Assembly: GCA_025463005.1 (NCBI GenBank)
Contig: JAOAPR010000131.1
Location: 1-42,484 of the forward strand
Source: Bryobacterales bacterium
GTDB lineage: Bacteria > Acidobacteriota > Terriglobia > Bryobacterales > Bryobacteraceae
Direction of reading: 5' to 3'
DNA length: 42,484 nt
Position numbers and translations under genes: made by a program. The notes under the pieces are model-generated. The model saw nothing but the letters and a program-made list of their open reading frames with translations, ran no database searches and was not told the DNA's origin. Shown piece by piece: positions 16,030-26,942 of this stretch (the first letter of the stretch is position 1; every line of letters begins with the position of its first letter).

Positions 16030-18120
16030 ATGGCAAGAACTGTAGCACTCGAGAAAATGCGCAATATCGGCATCATGGCGCACATTGATGCCGGGAAAAC
16101 CACCACTACGGAGCGCGTTCTCTATTACACCGGCCGGACCTATAAGATCGGCGAAGTTCATGAGGGCACTGCCGTCATGGACTGGATGGAACAGGAACAG
16201 GAGCGCGGCATCACGATTACGTCGGCCGCGACCACCTGCGAATGGCAGGATTGCACCATCAACATCATCGACACGCCGGGTCACGTGGATTTCACGGCCG
16301 AGGTGGAGCGCAGCTTGCGTGTGCTGGACGGGGCCGTAGCGGTTTTCGATGCAGTGGCGGGCGTTCAGCCGCAATCGGAAACGGTGTGGCGCCAGGCCGA
16401 TAAATACCGGGTTCCGCGCATCTGCTTCATCAACAAAATGGACCGCGTGGGTGCGGATTTCTACCGCGCCGTGGGAACCATCGTGGACCGGCTCAAGTGC
16501 CGTCCCGTGCCGATTCAGATTCCGATCGGCAGTGAGGATCAATTCAAAGGCGTGGTGGATCTGGTCAGCATGACCGCGCGCGTGTGGCTCGACGAGACGC
16601 TGGGCGCCAAGTACGACGACGTCGAGATCCCCGAGGAGTTAAAGGCGCAGGCCCAGGAGTATCACGATCAACTGATCGAGGCGGTCGCGGAGTCTGACGA
16701 TCACCTGTTCACCAAGTTTGTCGAGGGCCAGCCCATTACGGCCGACGAGCTGCGCGTGGGCATCCGCAAAGCGACCATCGCGGAAAAGATTTTCCCGGTG
16801 ATTTGCGGCTCGGCTTTCAAAAACAAGGGCGTGCAGAACTTGCTCGATGCGGTAGTCGAGTATCTGCCTTCGCCGCTCGAAGTTCCTCCCGTTCAGGGCA
16901 CCGACGTGGACGATGACACCAAGGTCGTGGAGCGCAAGGCCAGCGATAGCGAGCCGTTCGCCGCTCTGGTGTTCAAAATTATGACTGACCCCTTCGTCGG
17001 GCAGCTCGCGTTTATCCGCGTATACTCGGGCCGGCTGGGTGCGGGCGATTCGGTCTACAGCGTCGCCAAGCGTCGCAAGGAGCGGATCGGGCGCCTGGTC
17101 AAGATGCATGCCAACAAGCGCGAAGAGATCACCGAGGTGCTGGCGGGCGATATCTGCGCGGTGGTGGGACTGAAATCGGTTTCTACCGGCGACACGATTT
17201 GCGATGAGAAGGCTCCGGTGATTCTGGAATCTATCGATTTCCCGGCGCCCGTTATCCAGCTCGCGATCGAGCCCAAGACCAAGGCTGACCAGGACAAGCT
17301 GGGTATGGCCATCGCCAAGCTGGTGCAGGAAGATCCGACCCTCAAGGTTTCGACCGACCCTGACACCGGGCAGACCATTCTGGCGGGCATGGGCGAGTTG
17401 CATCTTGAGATCATCGTCGACCGGATGCAGCGCGAGTTCAGCGTGGGCGCTAATGTCGGCAAGCCGCAGGTGGCGTATCGGGAGACGGTTCGTAACATCG
17501 CCGAATACGACTACACGCACAAGAAGCAGACCGGCGGCAGCGGCCAGTACGCCCGCGTGAAGCTGCGCGTGGAGCCTCTGGCTAGCGGTGAGTACGAATT
17601 CGTCAACGAGATTCACGGCGGAGCGATTCCGAAGGAGTTCATTTCGGCGGTGGAGAAGGGCGCCGTGGAAGCGCTCGAGCACGGCGTGCTCGCCGGCTAT
17701 CCCATGTCCAACGTGAAGATCGCAGTGTTTGACGGCGACTATCACGATGTGGATTCGTCCGAAATGGCGTTCAAGATCTGCAGTTCCATCTGCTTCAAGG
17801 AAGCGGCGCGGCGCGCCAAGCCGGTTCTGCTCGAGCCGGTGATGCGCGTGGAGGTGGTAGTGCCGGACGAGTACATGGGTTCGGTGAACGGCGACCTGAT
17901 CTCGCGTCGCGGACGCCTGGAAGGCACTGAGATTCTGGGCTCGACCCACATCATCAAGGCCATGGTTCCGCTTTCGGAAATGTTCGGCTACGCCACCGAG
18001 CTGCGCTCCCGTACGCAGGGGCGCGGGGCGTTCACCATGCATTTCGGGCGGTACGAGGAAGTTCCCAAGAGCGTCGCGGAAGAGATTACCAGCAGGGCGC
18101 AGGGCAAGGCTGTTTCATAG
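16030..18120 (+). CDS. fusA: Elongation factor G
   Basis: The 696-residue translocation GTPase has G1 [13 protein letters not shown] near residue 20, G3 DTPGHVDF at about 81-88, and G4 NKMD near 137-140, followed by the domain II barrel and the C-terminal domains III-V ([25 protein letters not shown]). It catalyses ribosomal translocation and, with RRF, recycling. It is full length and in the standard rpsL-rpsG-fusA-tuf order. A 467-residue antisense frame over it is a codon-bias shadow. Confidence 0.98.
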   Translation: MARTVALEKMRNIGIMAHIDAGKTTTTERVLYYTGRTYKIGEVHEGTAVMDWMEQEQERGITITSAATTCEWQDCTINIIDTPGHVDFTAEVERSLRVLDGAVAVFDAVAGVQPQSETVWRQADKYRVPRICFINKMDRVGADFYRAVGTIVDRLKCRPVPIQIPIGSEDQFKGVVDLVSMTARVWLDETLGAKYDDVEIPEELKAQAQEYHDQLIEAVAESDDHLFTKFVEGQPITADELRVGIRKATIAEKIFPVICGSAFKNKGVQNLLDAVVEYLPSPLEVPPVQGTDVDDDTKVVERKASDSEPFAALVFKIMTDPFVGQLAFIRVYSGRLGAGDSVYSVAKRRKERIGRLVKMHANKREEITEVLAGDICAVVGLKSVSTGDTICDEKAPVILESIDFPAPVIQLAIEPKTKADQDKLGMAIAKLVQEDPTLKVSTDPDTGQTILAGMGELHLEIIVDRMQREFSVGANVGKPQVAYRETVRNIAEYDYTHKKQTGGSGQYARVKLRVEPLASGEYEFVNEIHGGAIPKEFISAVEKGAVEALEHGVLAGYPMSNVKIAVFDGDYHDVDSSEMAFKICSSICFKEAARRAKPVLLEPVMRVEVVVPDEYMGSVNGDLISRRGRLEGTEILGSTHIIKAMVPLSEMFGYATELRSRTQGRGAFTMHFGRYEEVPKSVAEEITSRAQGKAVS

Positions 18121-18147
18121 GTTTGATACGGAGACAGGGAGACACTT

Positions 18148-19335
<1,188 letters not shown>

Positions 19336-19355
19336 GGGGCGGATATATCCGCCCC
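19336..19355 (+). terminator. Perfect hairpin between tuf and rpsJ (attenuator candidate)
   Basis: GGGGCGGA (19336-19343) pairs perfectly with TCCGCCCC (19348-19355) over a TATA loop, beginning at the base after the tuf stop codon. No T-tract follows, so it may be an attenuator, an RNA-stability element or a processing site. Its place at the str/S10 boundary could set differential expression of the EF-Tu and ribosomal protein parts. Confidence 0.6.
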
Positions 19356-19363
19356 TCCAAACT

Positions 19364-19693
19364 ATGGCTAGTTTAAAAGAACGCATTCGCATTCGCCTCA
19401 AGGCGTACGATCACCGGGTCCTGGATCAGTCCACGACGGAAATCGTGGATACGGCCAAGCGCACCGGCGCTACGGTGGCGGGTCCCATTCCGCTGCCGAC
19501 GGTCCGGAATCTGTACACTGTCCTGCGTTCGCCGCACGTGGACAAGAAGAGCCGGGAGCAGTTTGAGATCCGGACCCACAAGCGGCTGCTCGATATTCTC
19601 GAGCCGACCCAGGACACGGTGGACGCGCTGATGAAGCTGGATCTGCCGGCGGGCGTGGATGTGGAGATCAAGGCATTTGGACGTGGGAAGTAG
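19364..19693 (+). CDS. rpsJ: 30S ribosomal protein S10
   Basis: The 109-residue protein of the 30S head is also the NusE antitermination factor. It begins [24 protein letters not shown] and carries GPIPLPT and [20 protein letters not shown], all conserved, with a slightly extended C-terminus. It opens the S10 module, 28 nt after tuf. The hairpin just before it could tune expression. Confidence 0.97.
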   Translation: MASLKERIRIRLKAYDHRVLDQSTTEIVDTAKRTGATVAGPIPLPTVRNLYTVLRSPHVDKKSREQFEIRTHKRLLDILEPTQDTVDALMKLDLPAGVDVEIKAFGRGK

Positions 19694-19754
19694 GGGGCCA
19701 GACGCCGCGGGCTGAAGTCAATTGGAGCCCCAGGAGTCAGGTGGAGTCAAAACG

Positions 19755-20390
19755 ATGAGCCCAGGAATTCTAGGTAAGAAGATCGGGATGACGCAGGTGT
19801 TCCGGCCGGACGGCCAGGTAGTGCCGGTAACGGTGCTCAAGGCGGGTCCATGCGTGGTGGTGCAGCGCAAGACCCCGGCCATCGACGGATATGACGCGGT
19901 GCAGTTGGGCCTGATGGAATACGTCAAGAAGTCGCGCATCAACAAGCCGGACGCGGGGCACTTGAAGAAGTCCTCCGCCGAAGGCGTGAAGTTTCTGCGC
20001 GAGTTCCGGCTGGGCGACGGTTCGAACGGCGATTTGAAGCCGGGCGATCGCGTGCTCGCCGACGAATTCAAGCCCAAGGAAAAAGTGGACGTGATCGGCA
20101 TCAGCAAGGGTCGCGGCTTCGCGGGCGTAGTGAAGCGCCATCATTTCCGCGGCAGCGATGCCACCCACGGATCGATGTTTCACCGCGCTCCGGGATCCAT
20201 TGGCGCGTCGAGCTTTCCCTCGCGCGTTTTTCCCGGCATGCGCATGGGCGGCCGCATGGGAACAGACAACGTCACCGTGCGGAATCTTGAAATTGTCGAG
20301 GTGGACGCCGAGGACAACGTGATCCTGGTGAAGGGCGCCGTACCGGGACCGAACGGCGGATACGTGGTGTTGCGGAGGTCGAGACAATAG
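19755..20390 (+). CDS. rplC: 50S ribosomal protein L3
   Basis: The 211-residue assembly initiator protein has an arm reaching toward the peptidyl transferase centre. ATG 19755 gives the conserved [15 protein letters not shown] start; the frame is open back to 19722 without homology. The loop [23 protein letters not shown]...RAPGSIG is intact, including the conserved glutamine-free acidobacterial-style variant [13 protein letters not shown]. Confidence 0.96.
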   Translation: MSPGILGKKIGMTQVFRPDGQVVPVTVLKAGPCVVVQRKTPAIDGYDAVQLGLMEYVKKSRINKPDAGHLKKSSAEGVKFLREFRLGDGSNGDLKPGDRVLADEFKPKEKVDVIGISKGRGFAGVVKRHHFRGSDATHGSMFHRAPGSIGASSFPSRVFPGMRMGGRMGTDNVTVRNLEIVEVDAEDNVILVKGAVPGPNGGYVVLRRSRQ

Positions 20391-20392
20391 CC

Positions 20393-21019
20393 ATGCCGAG
20401 CGTAGACGTCATCGATCTCAGCAATAACAAAGTCGGGACGCTGGATCTGGCCGATGCGGTGTTTAGCGCGCCGGTCAACGAAGCGCTGCTGTATGAAGCC
20501 GTCCGGCATCATCTGGCGGGCGTCCGGCGCGGAACGGCCAAGACCAAGACCCGCCATGAAGTAGCCGGATCGGGCAAGAAACTGTGGAAGCAGAAGGGTA
20601 CCGGAAGAGCGCGTATGGGCTCCATCCGCAGTCCTCTGTGGCGGCACGGCGGTACCACCCACGGTCCGCAACCGCGCGACTACTCTTATAAACTGCCCAG
20701 AAAAATGCAATTAGGCGCGCTACGGAGCGCCTTGTCCGCGAAGCTCCGCGATGGCGAGCTGCGGGTGGTGCGCGAATTTTCGATCGGCGAGCCCAAAACC
20801 AAGCTGATGCGCCAGACGCTGAATGCTCTCGAAATCGCCCGGACGGTCCTGGTGGTGGACAACAACGCGGAGAACCGCAACTTGCAGCTTTCCAGCCGGA
20901 ACCTGGAAGGCGTGAAGCTGGTCGCAAGCCGCGATGTCAACGTGTACGATCTGCTGGGGCACCAGCAAGTGCTGCTCAGCGAAGCTGCGGCGCTAAAGCT
21001 CTCGGAGGGCCTGCAATGA
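20393..21019 (+). CDS. rplD: 50S ribosomal protein L4
   Basis: The 208-residue protein has a basic loop (VRRGTAKTKTRHEVAGSGKKLWKQKGTGRARMGS, ~44-75) that lines the peptide exit tunnel near the macrolide site. L4 is the autogenous repressor of the S10 operon in E. coli. The gene starts two bases after rplC and overlaps rplW by 4 nt (ATGA), so the three are tightly coupled. Confidence 0.96.
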   Translation: MPSVDVIDLSNNKVGTLDLADAVFSAPVNEALLYEAVRHHLAGVRRGTAKTKTRHEVAGSGKKLWKQKGTGRARMGSIRSPLWRHGGTTHGPQPRDYSYKLPRKMQLGALRSALSAKLRDGELRVVREFSIGEPKTKLMRQTLNALEIARTVLVVDNNAENRNLQLSSRNLEGVKLVASRDVNVYDLLGHQQVLLSEAAALKLSEGLQ

Positions 21020-21306
21020 ACTCGTTGATGGAAGTGATCAAGCGGCCCATCGTGACGGAAAAGGGTGTAACGAAGAAGGATTCCGAACGCACCCTGTGTT
21101 TCGAGGTCGACGCGAACGCCAATAAGACCGAGATCCGGCAGGCGGTCCAGCTCCTGTTCAAGGTGAAGGTCTCCGATGTGCGGACCACCACGACTGCCGG
21201 CAAGCTGCGGCGGCGCGGGCGGTTCGCCGGATATCGCTCCGACTGGAAAAAAGCCTACGTGAAACTGAAGCCCGGCGAGAAGATGCCGGAGTACGCGGAG
21301 ATCTAA
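21016..21306 (+). CDS. rplW: 50S ribosomal protein L23
   Basis: The 96-residue protein sits at the exit-tunnel rim and docks SRP and trigger factor. The conserved IKRPIVTEKG start, VDANANKTEIRQAVQLLFKVKV and R-rich loop GKLRRRGRFAGYRSDWKKAYVKL are present. It overlaps the rplD stop by 4 nt. Confidence 0.96.
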   Translation: MNSLMEVIKRPIVTEKGVTKKDSERTLCFEVDANANKTEIRQAVQLLFKVKVSDVRTTTTAGKLRRRGRFAGYRSDWKKAYVKLKPGEKMPEYAEI

Positions 21307-21310
21307 GTAG

Positions 21311-22141
21311 ATGCCGGTCAAAACATATAGACCCACCACGCCGACACGCCGTTTCCAGACGGTTGTGTCGCGCCAGGACATCACCAAGCAGACGCCCGAA
21401 AAGAGCCTGGTGAAAGGGAAGAGCGGCTCCGGCGGACGGAGCAGCACGGGACGCATATCGTCCCGGTTCCGCGGGGGCGGGCATAAGAAGGCGTATCGCG
21501 AAATCGATTTCAAGCGTGACAAGGCGGGCATCGCCGCAGTGGTGGCGGCCATCGAGTACGATCCCAACCGCAGCGCGCGCATCGCGCTGCTGCACTATGT
21601 GGACGGCGAGAAGCGCTACATCCTGGCGCCGGCCGGGCTCGAAGTCGGGCGCAAGATTCTGTCGGGACCGGATGCCGATATTCTGATCGGAAATTCGCTC
21701 CCGCTCAAGAATATTCCGGCCGGCACGGTAGTGCATAACATCGAGTTGAAGCCGGGCAAGGGCGGGCAGATGGCGCGTTCCGCCGGCGCCCAGGCACAAC
21801 TGGTATCGAAGGAAGGCGAGTACGCGCTGCTAAAGCTGCCTTCGGGCGAAATCCGGAAGGTGCTGGTGGAGTGTGCGGCGACGGTCGGGCAGGTTGGCAA
21901 CGTCGAGCACGAAAACGTCAGCCTGGGTAAAGCCGGACGCAAGCGCTGGATGGGCAAAATGCCGCACAATCGCGGCGTTTCGATGAATCCCGTGGATCAC
22001 CCGCACGGCGGCGGCGAAGGCAAAACCAGCGGCGGTCGTCATCCGGTGACGCCGTGGGGCCAACCCACGCGCGGCTTCAAAACGCGCAACAACAAGCGCA
22101 CAAATAAGTTCATCGTGACGCGGAAGGCCAAGAAACGATAA
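21311..22141 (+). CDS. rplB: 50S ribosomal protein L2
   Basis: The 276-residue protein is essential for subunit joining and peptidyl transfer. It carries [32 protein letters not shown], and [26 protein letters not shown], which holds the functionally important histidine region. The length is normal. It lies four bases after rplW. Confidence 0.97.
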   Translation: MPVKTYRPTTPTRRFQTVVSRQDITKQTPEKSLVKGKSGSGGRSSTGRISSRFRGGGHKKAYREIDFKRDKAGIAAVVAAIEYDPNRSARIALLHYVDGEKRYILAPAGLEVGRKILSGPDADILIGNSLPLKNIPAGTVVHNIELKPGKGGQMARSAGAQAQLVSKEGEYALLKLPSGEIRKVLVECAATVGQVGNVEHENVSLGKAGRKRWMGKMPHNRGVSMNPVDHPHGGGEGKTSGGRHPVTPWGQPTRGFKTRNNKRTNKFIVTRKAKKR

Positions 22142-22157
22142 GGATGACGAGATAGTC

Positions 22158-22490
22158 ATGGGACGCTCACTGCACAAAGGACCGTTCGTGGATGATCACC
22201 TGCAAAACAAGGTGAACGCCATGAACGAAAGGAACGAGAAGAAAGTGGTGCGGACGTGGTCGCGCCGCTCGACCATCGTGCCGGAGTTCATCGGCCACAC
22301 CCTGGCCGTCCACAACGGGAAGAAGTTCATTCCGGTGTACATCACCGAGAACATGGTAGGCCACAAGCTGGGCGAGTTTTCGCCTACGCGGGTGTTCAAA
22401 GGTCACGGCGCGAAGGCAGTCGCTGGGGGACCGGGAGCGCCGGCCGGGGCAGCGCCGGGAGCAGCCGAGAAAACGGCCAAGCCGGCTTAA
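22158..22490 (+). CDS. rpsS: 30S ribosomal protein S19 with C-terminal tail
   Basis: The core (1-~88) includes [61 protein letters not shown] and is canonical for the 30S head protein near the A site. The protein is 110 residues; the usual length is about 92. The excess is a Gly/Ala/Pro-rich tail ([21 protein letters not shown]). In-frame continuity and the normal gap to rplV argue against a sequencing error. Confidence 0.95.
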   Translation: MGRSLHKGPFVDDHLQNKVNAMNERNEKKVVRTWSRRSTIVPEFIGHTLAVHNGKKFIPVYITENMVGHKLGEFSPTRVFKGHGAKAVAGGPGAPAGAAPGAAEKTAKPA

Positions 22491-22502
22491 GGAGCGTAAA
22501 CG

Positions 22503-22868
22503 ATGCAAGTCAAAGCCGAAGCCCGATACCTCCGAACCTCACCGCAGAAAGCGCGGCTGGTGATCGACCTCATCCGCGGCCAGAAGGCCGGCGAGGCGAT
22601 CCACATTCTGCGCGCCGTCAACAAACGCATCGCGCCGTCGATTGAAAAAGTGCTGCGGTCGGCGATCGCCAACGCCGAGAACCGGCACAACGACGTTGAT
22701 GTGGACCAGTTGATCGTCACGGAAGCGTACGTAAATGAAGGGCCGCGCATGAAGCGTATCCGCGCGGCGCCGATGGGCCGTGCGTACCGCTATCAGAGAA
22801 GGATGGCGCACATCGTGGTCAAGGTCGGGGACCGCAAGCCCGACGGCGCGGCGAAGGAGACCGAGTAG
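22503..22868 (+). CDS. rplV: 50S ribosomal protein L22
   Basis: The 121-residue protein has a beta-hairpin ([21 protein letters not shown]) that forms part of the exit-tunnel constriction. The start [24 protein letters not shown] is canonical. GGAG before ATG 22503 is the ribosome binding site. Its stop is one base before rpsC. Confidence 0.96.
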   Translation: MQVKAEARYLRTSPQKARLVIDLIRGQKAGEAIHILRAVNKRIAPSIEKVLRSAIANAENRHNDVDVDQLIVTEAYVNEGPRMKRIRAAPMGRAYRYQRRMAHIVVKVGDRKPDGAAKETE

Positions 22869-22869
22869 C

Positions 22870-23802
22870 ATGGGGCAGAAAGTTCATCCGTACGGATTCC
22901 GGCTGGGGTTCACCAAGACCTGGCGGTCGCGGTGGTTCGCCAAGCAGGATTATGCCAAGCTGCTGCGCGAAGATCTGGAGCTGCGGAACTCCCTGCGCGA
23001 GCGGTTGAAGGCGGCCGGCGTCAGCTCGATCGAAGTGGATCGTCCTGGCAACAAGCTGCGTATCACCATTCATACTTCCCGTCCCGGAATCATCATCGGA
23101 CGGAAGGGCGCCGAAATCGAAAAGCTGAAGCAGGATCTGGCCAAGAAAACCAAGCGCGAAGTATTTATCGATATTCAGGAAGTTCACAAGCCGGAGCTGG
23201 ATGCGCAACTGGTTTCCGAATCGATCGCGTTGCAGCTCGAAAAACGCGTCGCTTTCAGAAGAGCCATGCGCAAAGCGGTGGATTCCGCGCTGCGCTTCGG
23301 CTGCAAAGGGATTAAAGTCCGCGTTTCCGGGCGGTTGAACGGCGCCGAAATCGCGCGCACCGAATGGTATCTGCAGGGCCAGCTTCCGCTGCATACTCTG
23401 CGAGCCGACATTGATTTTGGATTCAGCCAGGCGTACACCACCTACGGCGTGATTGGCGTGAAGTGCTGGGTCTACAAAGGCGAGATTCTGCCGGGAGCCC
23501 AGCCGCGCGGGTTGCGCAATGAGCCGGAGCCGCGGCGAGCGCCTTCGCGTGATCGCGATCGTGACCGCGATCGGCGAGACCGGCCGCCTCGGCAGCAGCC
23601 GTTTGTGCCTGAATCCGCCGGCGGAGTGGTTCAGCAGGCCCCGGGCGAAATGGCTCGGCCATCGATCCTGCCGCCGATGGCTGCTCCGGTACAGCCGACC
23701 TGGAAGCAGGACAGTAAACCAGAGGGCGGAGAACAGCCGGCAACTCCTCCTGCTGCTCCTCCATCCACGACGCCTCCGGACGGCGAGAAGAAGAACGAGT
23801 AG
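22870..23802 (+). CDS. rpsC: 30S ribosomal protein S3 with long low-complexity C-terminal tail
   Basis: ATG 22870 gives [21 protein letters not shown], the S3 start. The KH domain ([21 protein letters not shown], ~76-96) and the C-domain ([21 protein letters not shown], ~140-160) are normal. The core ends near residue 215 but the protein runs to 310. The ~95-residue tail starts with an Arg/Asp repeat ([12 protein letters not shown]) and is then Pro/Ala/Gln-rich. S3 lies at the mRNA entry site. The tail is in frame and followed by a normal gap to rplP. Confidence 0.95.
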   Translation: MGQKVHPYGFRLGFTKTWRSRWFAKQDYAKLLREDLELRNSLRERLKAAGVSSIEVDRPGNKLRITIHTSRPGIIIGRKGAEIEKLKQDLAKKTKREVFIDIQEVHKPELDAQLVSESIALQLEKRVAFRRAMRKAVDSALRFGCKGIKVRVSGRLNGAEIARTEWYLQGQLPLHTLRADIDFGFSQAYTTYGVIGVKCWVYKGEILPGAQPRGLRNEPEPRRAPSRDRDRDRDRRDRPPRQQPFVPESAGGVVQQAPGEMARPSILPPMAAPVQPTWKQDSKPEGGEQPATPPAAPPSTTPPDGEKKNE

Positions 23803-23832
23803 GAACCGAAACACGCTTAGGAACGAACCTCT

Positions 23833-24249
23833 ATGTTGATGCCGAAGAAGGTGAAGTATCGCAAGCAGCAGCGCGGGCGCATGGCCGGCAAGGCCTGGCG
23901 CGGCTCGTCGCTGGCGTTCGGCGATTACGGATTAAAGGCGCTCGAGTGCGGCTGGATTACAGACCGCCAGATCGAAGCGGCCCGCGTGGCGATGACACGT
24001 TCGATCAAGCGCGGCGGCAAAGTCTGGATCCGGCTGTTCCCGGACAAGCCCATTACTAAGAAGTCGGCTGAAACCCGTATGGGCAAAGGCAAGGGCGCGC
24101 CGGACCAGTGGGTGGCGGTGATCCGGCCGGGCAAAATTCTGTTCGAGATGGAAGGCGTGGACCACGCGGTGGCGAAAGAGGCAATGCGTCTCGCCGCGGC
24201 GAAAATCGGGCTGCCGACCAAGTTGGTTATCCGCGAGGGGATGGACTAA
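23833..24249 (+). CDS. rplP: 50S ribosomal protein L16
   Basis: The 138-residue protein contacts tRNA elbows near the A site. [24 protein letters not shown] and [26 protein letters not shown]-like segments are present (here [11 protein letters not shown]...). ATG 23833 keeps the MLMPK start usual for L16; ATG 23839 is an alternative. It lies 30 nt after rpsC. Confidence 0.96.
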   Translation: MLMPKKVKYRKQQRGRMAGKAWRGSSLAFGDYGLKALECGWITDRQIEAARVAMTRSIKRGGKVWIRLFPDKPITKKSAETRMGKGKGAPDQWVAVIRPGKILFEMEGVDHAVAKEAMRLAAAKIGLPTKLVIREGMD

Positions 24250-24259
24250 GCGAGGACAC

Positions 24260-24604
24260 ATGAAGGAGAACGCGGAAAAGTTTCGTGCGCTGGATCCGGC
24301 CGAGCTCGATAAGCAATTGCGCGAGGGCGCCGAGCAGATGTTCCGGCTGCGGTTCCAGATGTCGATGGGGCAAATGGACGGGATCAAGAAGGTCCGCACG
24401 CTGCGCAAGGAGCGGGCACGCATTCTGACGGTGCTGAAGCAGAAGGGCGTGGCGCCCTCTGCCGCCGCGGCTGCGCCGGCTCCTCTGGTGACCAAATCGC
24501 CGAAAGTCACGGCGAAAGCTGCACCCCAGAAGACTTTGGGCAAGAAGGCCGTCGCCAAAAAAGCAGCCCCTAAGTCAGCAACCACGGGCAGGAAAGGCCG
24601 GTAA
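24260..24604 (+). CDS. rpmC: 50S ribosomal protein L29 with basic Ala/Lys tail
   Basis: The N-terminal ~65 residues form the L29 helical hairpin (LDPAELDKQLREGAEQMFRLRFQMSMGQMDG...KKVRTLRKERARILTVLKQK). A ~49-residue tail rich in Ala, Lys, Pro and Thr follows, resembling histone H1 tails; the usual L29 length is 60-70. L29 is near the tunnel exit beside L23, so the tail would face the nascent-chain surface. The rpsQ start is 6 nt downstream. Confidence 0.93.
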   Translation: MKENAEKFRALDPAELDKQLREGAEQMFRLRFQMSMGQMDGIKKVRTLRKERARILTVLKQKGVAPSAAAAAPAPLVTKSPKVTAKAAPQKTLGKKAVAKKAAPKSATTGRKGR

Positions 24605-24610
24605 CAGCCG

Positions 24611-24946
24611 ATGGCGGAAACTACACAGAGCAATAAGAACGAAAAGGTGGGCTCAGTCGTCGGCTCCAAGATGGCCAAGACCATCGTGGTCGAAGTCATC
24701 CGGCGCGTGCCGCATCCTCTGTACAAGCGCATCATCAGCAAGCGCAGGAAGTTCTACGCGCATGACGAGCAGGGCGAGGCCAAGGTGGGCGATGTGGTGC
24801 GCATCATCGAGTGCCGCCCGCTCAGCAAGCTTAAGCGCTGGCAGTTGAAGGAAGTGCTGCGCAAAGCGGTACAAGTCACCACGGATTTGAGCGCTATCGG
24901 CATTCAGACCGGCCCGGAGAAGCGGGCGTCGAAGAAAAAACGCTAG
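24611..24946 (+). CDS. rpsQ: 30S ribosomal protein S17
   Basis: The 111-residue protein binds helices 7 and 11 of 16S rRNA. The OB-fold core is VGSVVGSKMAKTIVVEVIRRVPHPLYKRIISKRRKFYAHDE...VGDVVRIIECRPLSKLKRWQL. It is longer than the ~85-residue norm owing to ~12 extra N-terminal and ~20 C-terminal residues ending RASKKKR. Confidence 0.95.
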   Translation: MAETTQSNKNEKVGSVVGSKMAKTIVVEVIRRVPHPLYKRIISKRRKFYAHDEQGEAKVGDVVRIIECRPLSKLKRWQLKEVLRKAVQVTTDLSAIGIQTGPEKRASKKKR

Positions 24947-24973
24947 GGCAGTAAGGAGTCAGGAGACAAGAAC

Positions 24974-25342
24974 ATGATCGGGATGCGGACCATTCTGGAG
25001 GTAGCCGATAACAGCGGCGCCCGCAGGCTTGCCTGCATTTTGCCGCGCGGCGGGGATCTGGGATTGCGCGCCGGATTGGGCGACGTAGTCACGGCCAGCG
25101 TGAAGGAAGCTGCGCCCGATTCACAAGTTAAGAAGGGCAAAGTAGTTCGCTGCGTGATCGTGCGGATGCGTAAGGAAACCCGGCGCAAGGACGGAACTTA
25201 CATCCGGTTCGATTCGAATGCCGCGGTGCTGATCAATGAGCTGGGCGAGCCGGTGGGTACCCGCGTGTTCGGGCCGGTGGCGCGCGAGCTGCGCGAGAAG
25301 CGCTTCATGAAAATCGTGTCCCTTGCCCCGGAGGTGATCTGA
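24974..25342 (+). CDS. rplN: 50S ribosomal protein L14
   Basis: This is a 122-residue protein of canonical length with [21 protein letters not shown] and the conserved [28 protein letters not shown] and [29 protein letters not shown]14 forms an inter-subunit bridge and binds the silencing factor RsfS. It is the first gene of the spc module, 27 nt after rpsQ. Confidence 0.97.
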   Translation: MIGMRTILEVADNSGARRLACILPRGGDLGLRAGLGDVVTASVKEAAPDSQVKKGKVVRCVIVRMRKETRRKDGTYIRFDSNAAVLINELGEPVGTRVFGPVARELREKRFMKIVSLAPEVI

Positions 25343-25344
25343 CT

Positions 25345-25728
25345 ATGGCCCGCAAAATTGCGCAAAGACATCAGAACAAGCCCCAGGCTCCTGTGAAGAT
25401 TAAGATCCGGCGCGAAGATACCGTCAAGGTCATCGCCGGTCGCGACAAGGGCAAGACCGGTCGCGTGTTGCAGGTTGATCGCGACAAAGGCAAGGTGTTG
25501 ATCGAAGGCGTGGGGATGGTGAAACGGCACACGCGTCCGAACCCGTCGCGCCAGATCAAGGGAGGCATCGCGGAGCGGGAGAGCCCCATCGCGATCTCGA
25601 ACGTGATGTTGCTCACCTCAGGCGGCGTCGCGACGCGGGTCGGCTATCGGGTCGAAGGCACGGGAGCCTCGTCCCGGCGGGTGCGCTACGCACGCAAGGG
25701 CGGAGAAATTCTGGACAAGAAGGCGTAA
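25345..25728 (+). CDS. rplX: 50S ribosomal protein L24
   Basis: The 127-residue assembly initiator has its KOW motif at VKVIAGRDKGKTGRVLQVDRDKGKVLIEGVGMVKRH. About 18 extra N-terminal residues (ARKIAQRHQNKPQAPVK) precede it compared with a ~104-residue norm. It starts two bases after rplN. Confidence 0.96.
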   Translation: MARKIAQRHQNKPQAPVKIKIRREDTVKVIAGRDKGKTGRVLQVDRDKGKVLIEGVGMVKRHTRPNPSRQIKGGIAERESPIAISNVMLLTSGGVATRVGYRVEGTGASSRRVRYARKGGEILDKKA

Positions 25729-25731
25729 CAT

Positions 25732-26277
25732 ATGGCAGCCAGGCTGAAAGAACAATATCAGAAGAAAGTGGTTCCGGCACTCACTAAGGAGTTCGGCTAC
25801 GAGAACATCATGGCCGTGCCGAAGCTGCAGAAAATCTGTGTGAACATCGGGCTCGGCGAGGCCACCCAGAACGCGAAGCTGATGGACGGCGCGGTGAACG
25901 AACTGGGTCAGATCACGGGGCAGAAGCCGGTGGTCACCAAGGCGCGCAAATCGATCGCCGCGTTCAAGCTGCGCGAAGGCATGCCGATCGGCTGCATGGT
26001 CACGCTGCGCGGCGAACGCATGTACGAGTTTTTCGACCGGCTGGTGAACGTATCGCTGCCGCGCGTGCGCGATTTCCGCGGCGTATCGGCCAAGTCTTTC
26101 GACGGCCGCGGCAATTACACGCTGGGCGTTCACGACCAGCTCATTTTCCCGGAAATCGACTACAACAAGGTTGATAAAGCCAAGGGAATGAATATCTGTA
26201 TCACCACCAGCGCCAAAACCGATGCGGAAGGTCTGGCGTTGTTAAAGCATCTGGGAATGCCGTTCCGCACGCAGTAG
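25732..26277 (+). CDS. rplE: 50S ribosomal protein L5
   Basis: The 181-residue protein binds 5S rRNA and the P-site tRNA. It includes [47 protein letters not shown] and [29 protein letters not shown]. Its length and position are standard. Confidence 0.97.
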   Translation: MAARLKEQYQKKVVPALTKEFGYENIMAVPKLQKICVNIGLGEATQNAKLMDGAVNELGQITGQKPVVTKARKSIAAFKLREGMPIGCMVTLRGERMYEFFDRLVNVSLPRVRDFRGVSAKSFDGRGNYTLGVHDQLIFPEIDYNKVDKAKGMNICITTSAKTDAEGLALLKHLGMPFRTQ

Positions 26278-26294
26278 AAGTATCAGGAGAAAAG

Positions 26295-26504
26295 ATGGCC
26301 ACTACCGCCAAAATTGCAAGAGATGAAAAGCTGGCCCTGGCGAAGGCCGCTCATACGCCGAAGCTGCAGTGCCGGCATCGCAACCGTTGCTTCCGGTGCG
26401 GGCGCCCGCGCGGGTTTTTACGGAAATTCAAGTTGTGCCGCATCTGCTTCCGCCAACTGGCGCTGGCCGGGGAAGTGCCCGGCGTGATCAAAGCTTCATG
26501 GTGA
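26295..26504 (+). CDS. rpsN: 30S ribosomal protein S14, zinc type (type Z)
   Basis: The 69-residue zinc-binding form of S14 has CFRCG (about 35-39) and CRIC (about 50-53) as metal ligands, and a C-terminus GVIKASW that is invariant in this class. It has ~8 more N-terminal residues than the usual 61. Using the zinc form makes the ribosome sensitive to zinc starvation; no zinc-free paralogue is in the window. Confidence 0.96.
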   Translation: MATTAKIARDEKLALAKAAHTPKLQCRHRNRCFRCGRPRGFLRKFKLCRICFRQLALAGEVPGVIKASW

Positions 26505-26523
26505 TGCGAAGGAGTGTGAAGGA

Positions 26524-26922
26524 ATGACGACAACCGATCCGATCGCCGACATGCTGACGCGCATTCGCAACGGCCTAGCCGCGCGTCACCCCAAGGTGGA
26601 CGTTCCGGCGTCGCGCCTGAAGAGCGACATTGCCAAGATTCTCAAGGATGAGGGCTACATCGCCAATTTCAAGCTCACCGAGGACGGCACCCAGAAGTCC
26701 ATCCGGATTTATCTCAAGTACACGCCCGGCAACATGCCGGTGATCTCGCGGATCGAGCGTGTGTCGCGGCCCGGATGCCGTGTGTACGTCGGTTCGAAGA
26801 GCGTGCCTCGCGTGCTGGGCGGGCTGGGGATCAACATTCTGACCACGCCGCGCGGCGTGATGACCGGCAGCAGCGCCCGCAAGGAAGGCGTCGGCGGCGA
26901 AGTGCTGTGTCACGTTTGGTAG
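26524..26922 (+). CDS. rpsH: 30S ribosomal protein S8
   Basis: The 132-residue central-domain protein reads TDPIADMLTRIRNGLAARHPKVDVPASRLK at the start and SRPGCRVYVGSKSVPRVLGGLGINILTTPRGVMTG...GGEVLCHVW at the end. S8 is the autogenous regulator of the spc operon in E. coli, acting at the L5 region; no matching site was looked for beyond the neighbouring gaps. Confidence 0.97.
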   Translation: MTTTDPIADMLTRIRNGLAARHPKVDVPASRLKSDIAKILKDEGYIANFKLTEDGTQKSIRIYLKYTPGNMPVISRIERVSRPGCRVYVGSKSVPRVLGGLGINILTTPRGVMTGSSARKEGVGGEVLCHVW

Positions 26923-26942
26923 ACAGGTAACGGAGTTTTTAT

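Noticed and set aside
16639-18042. A 467-codon open frame antisense to fusA, and a similar 428-codon frame antisense to tuf (18115-19401)
   Set aside because: Both are mirror images of strongly conserved genes and arise from GC-rich codon use; their translations are His/Arg/Leu-rich and resemble no family.
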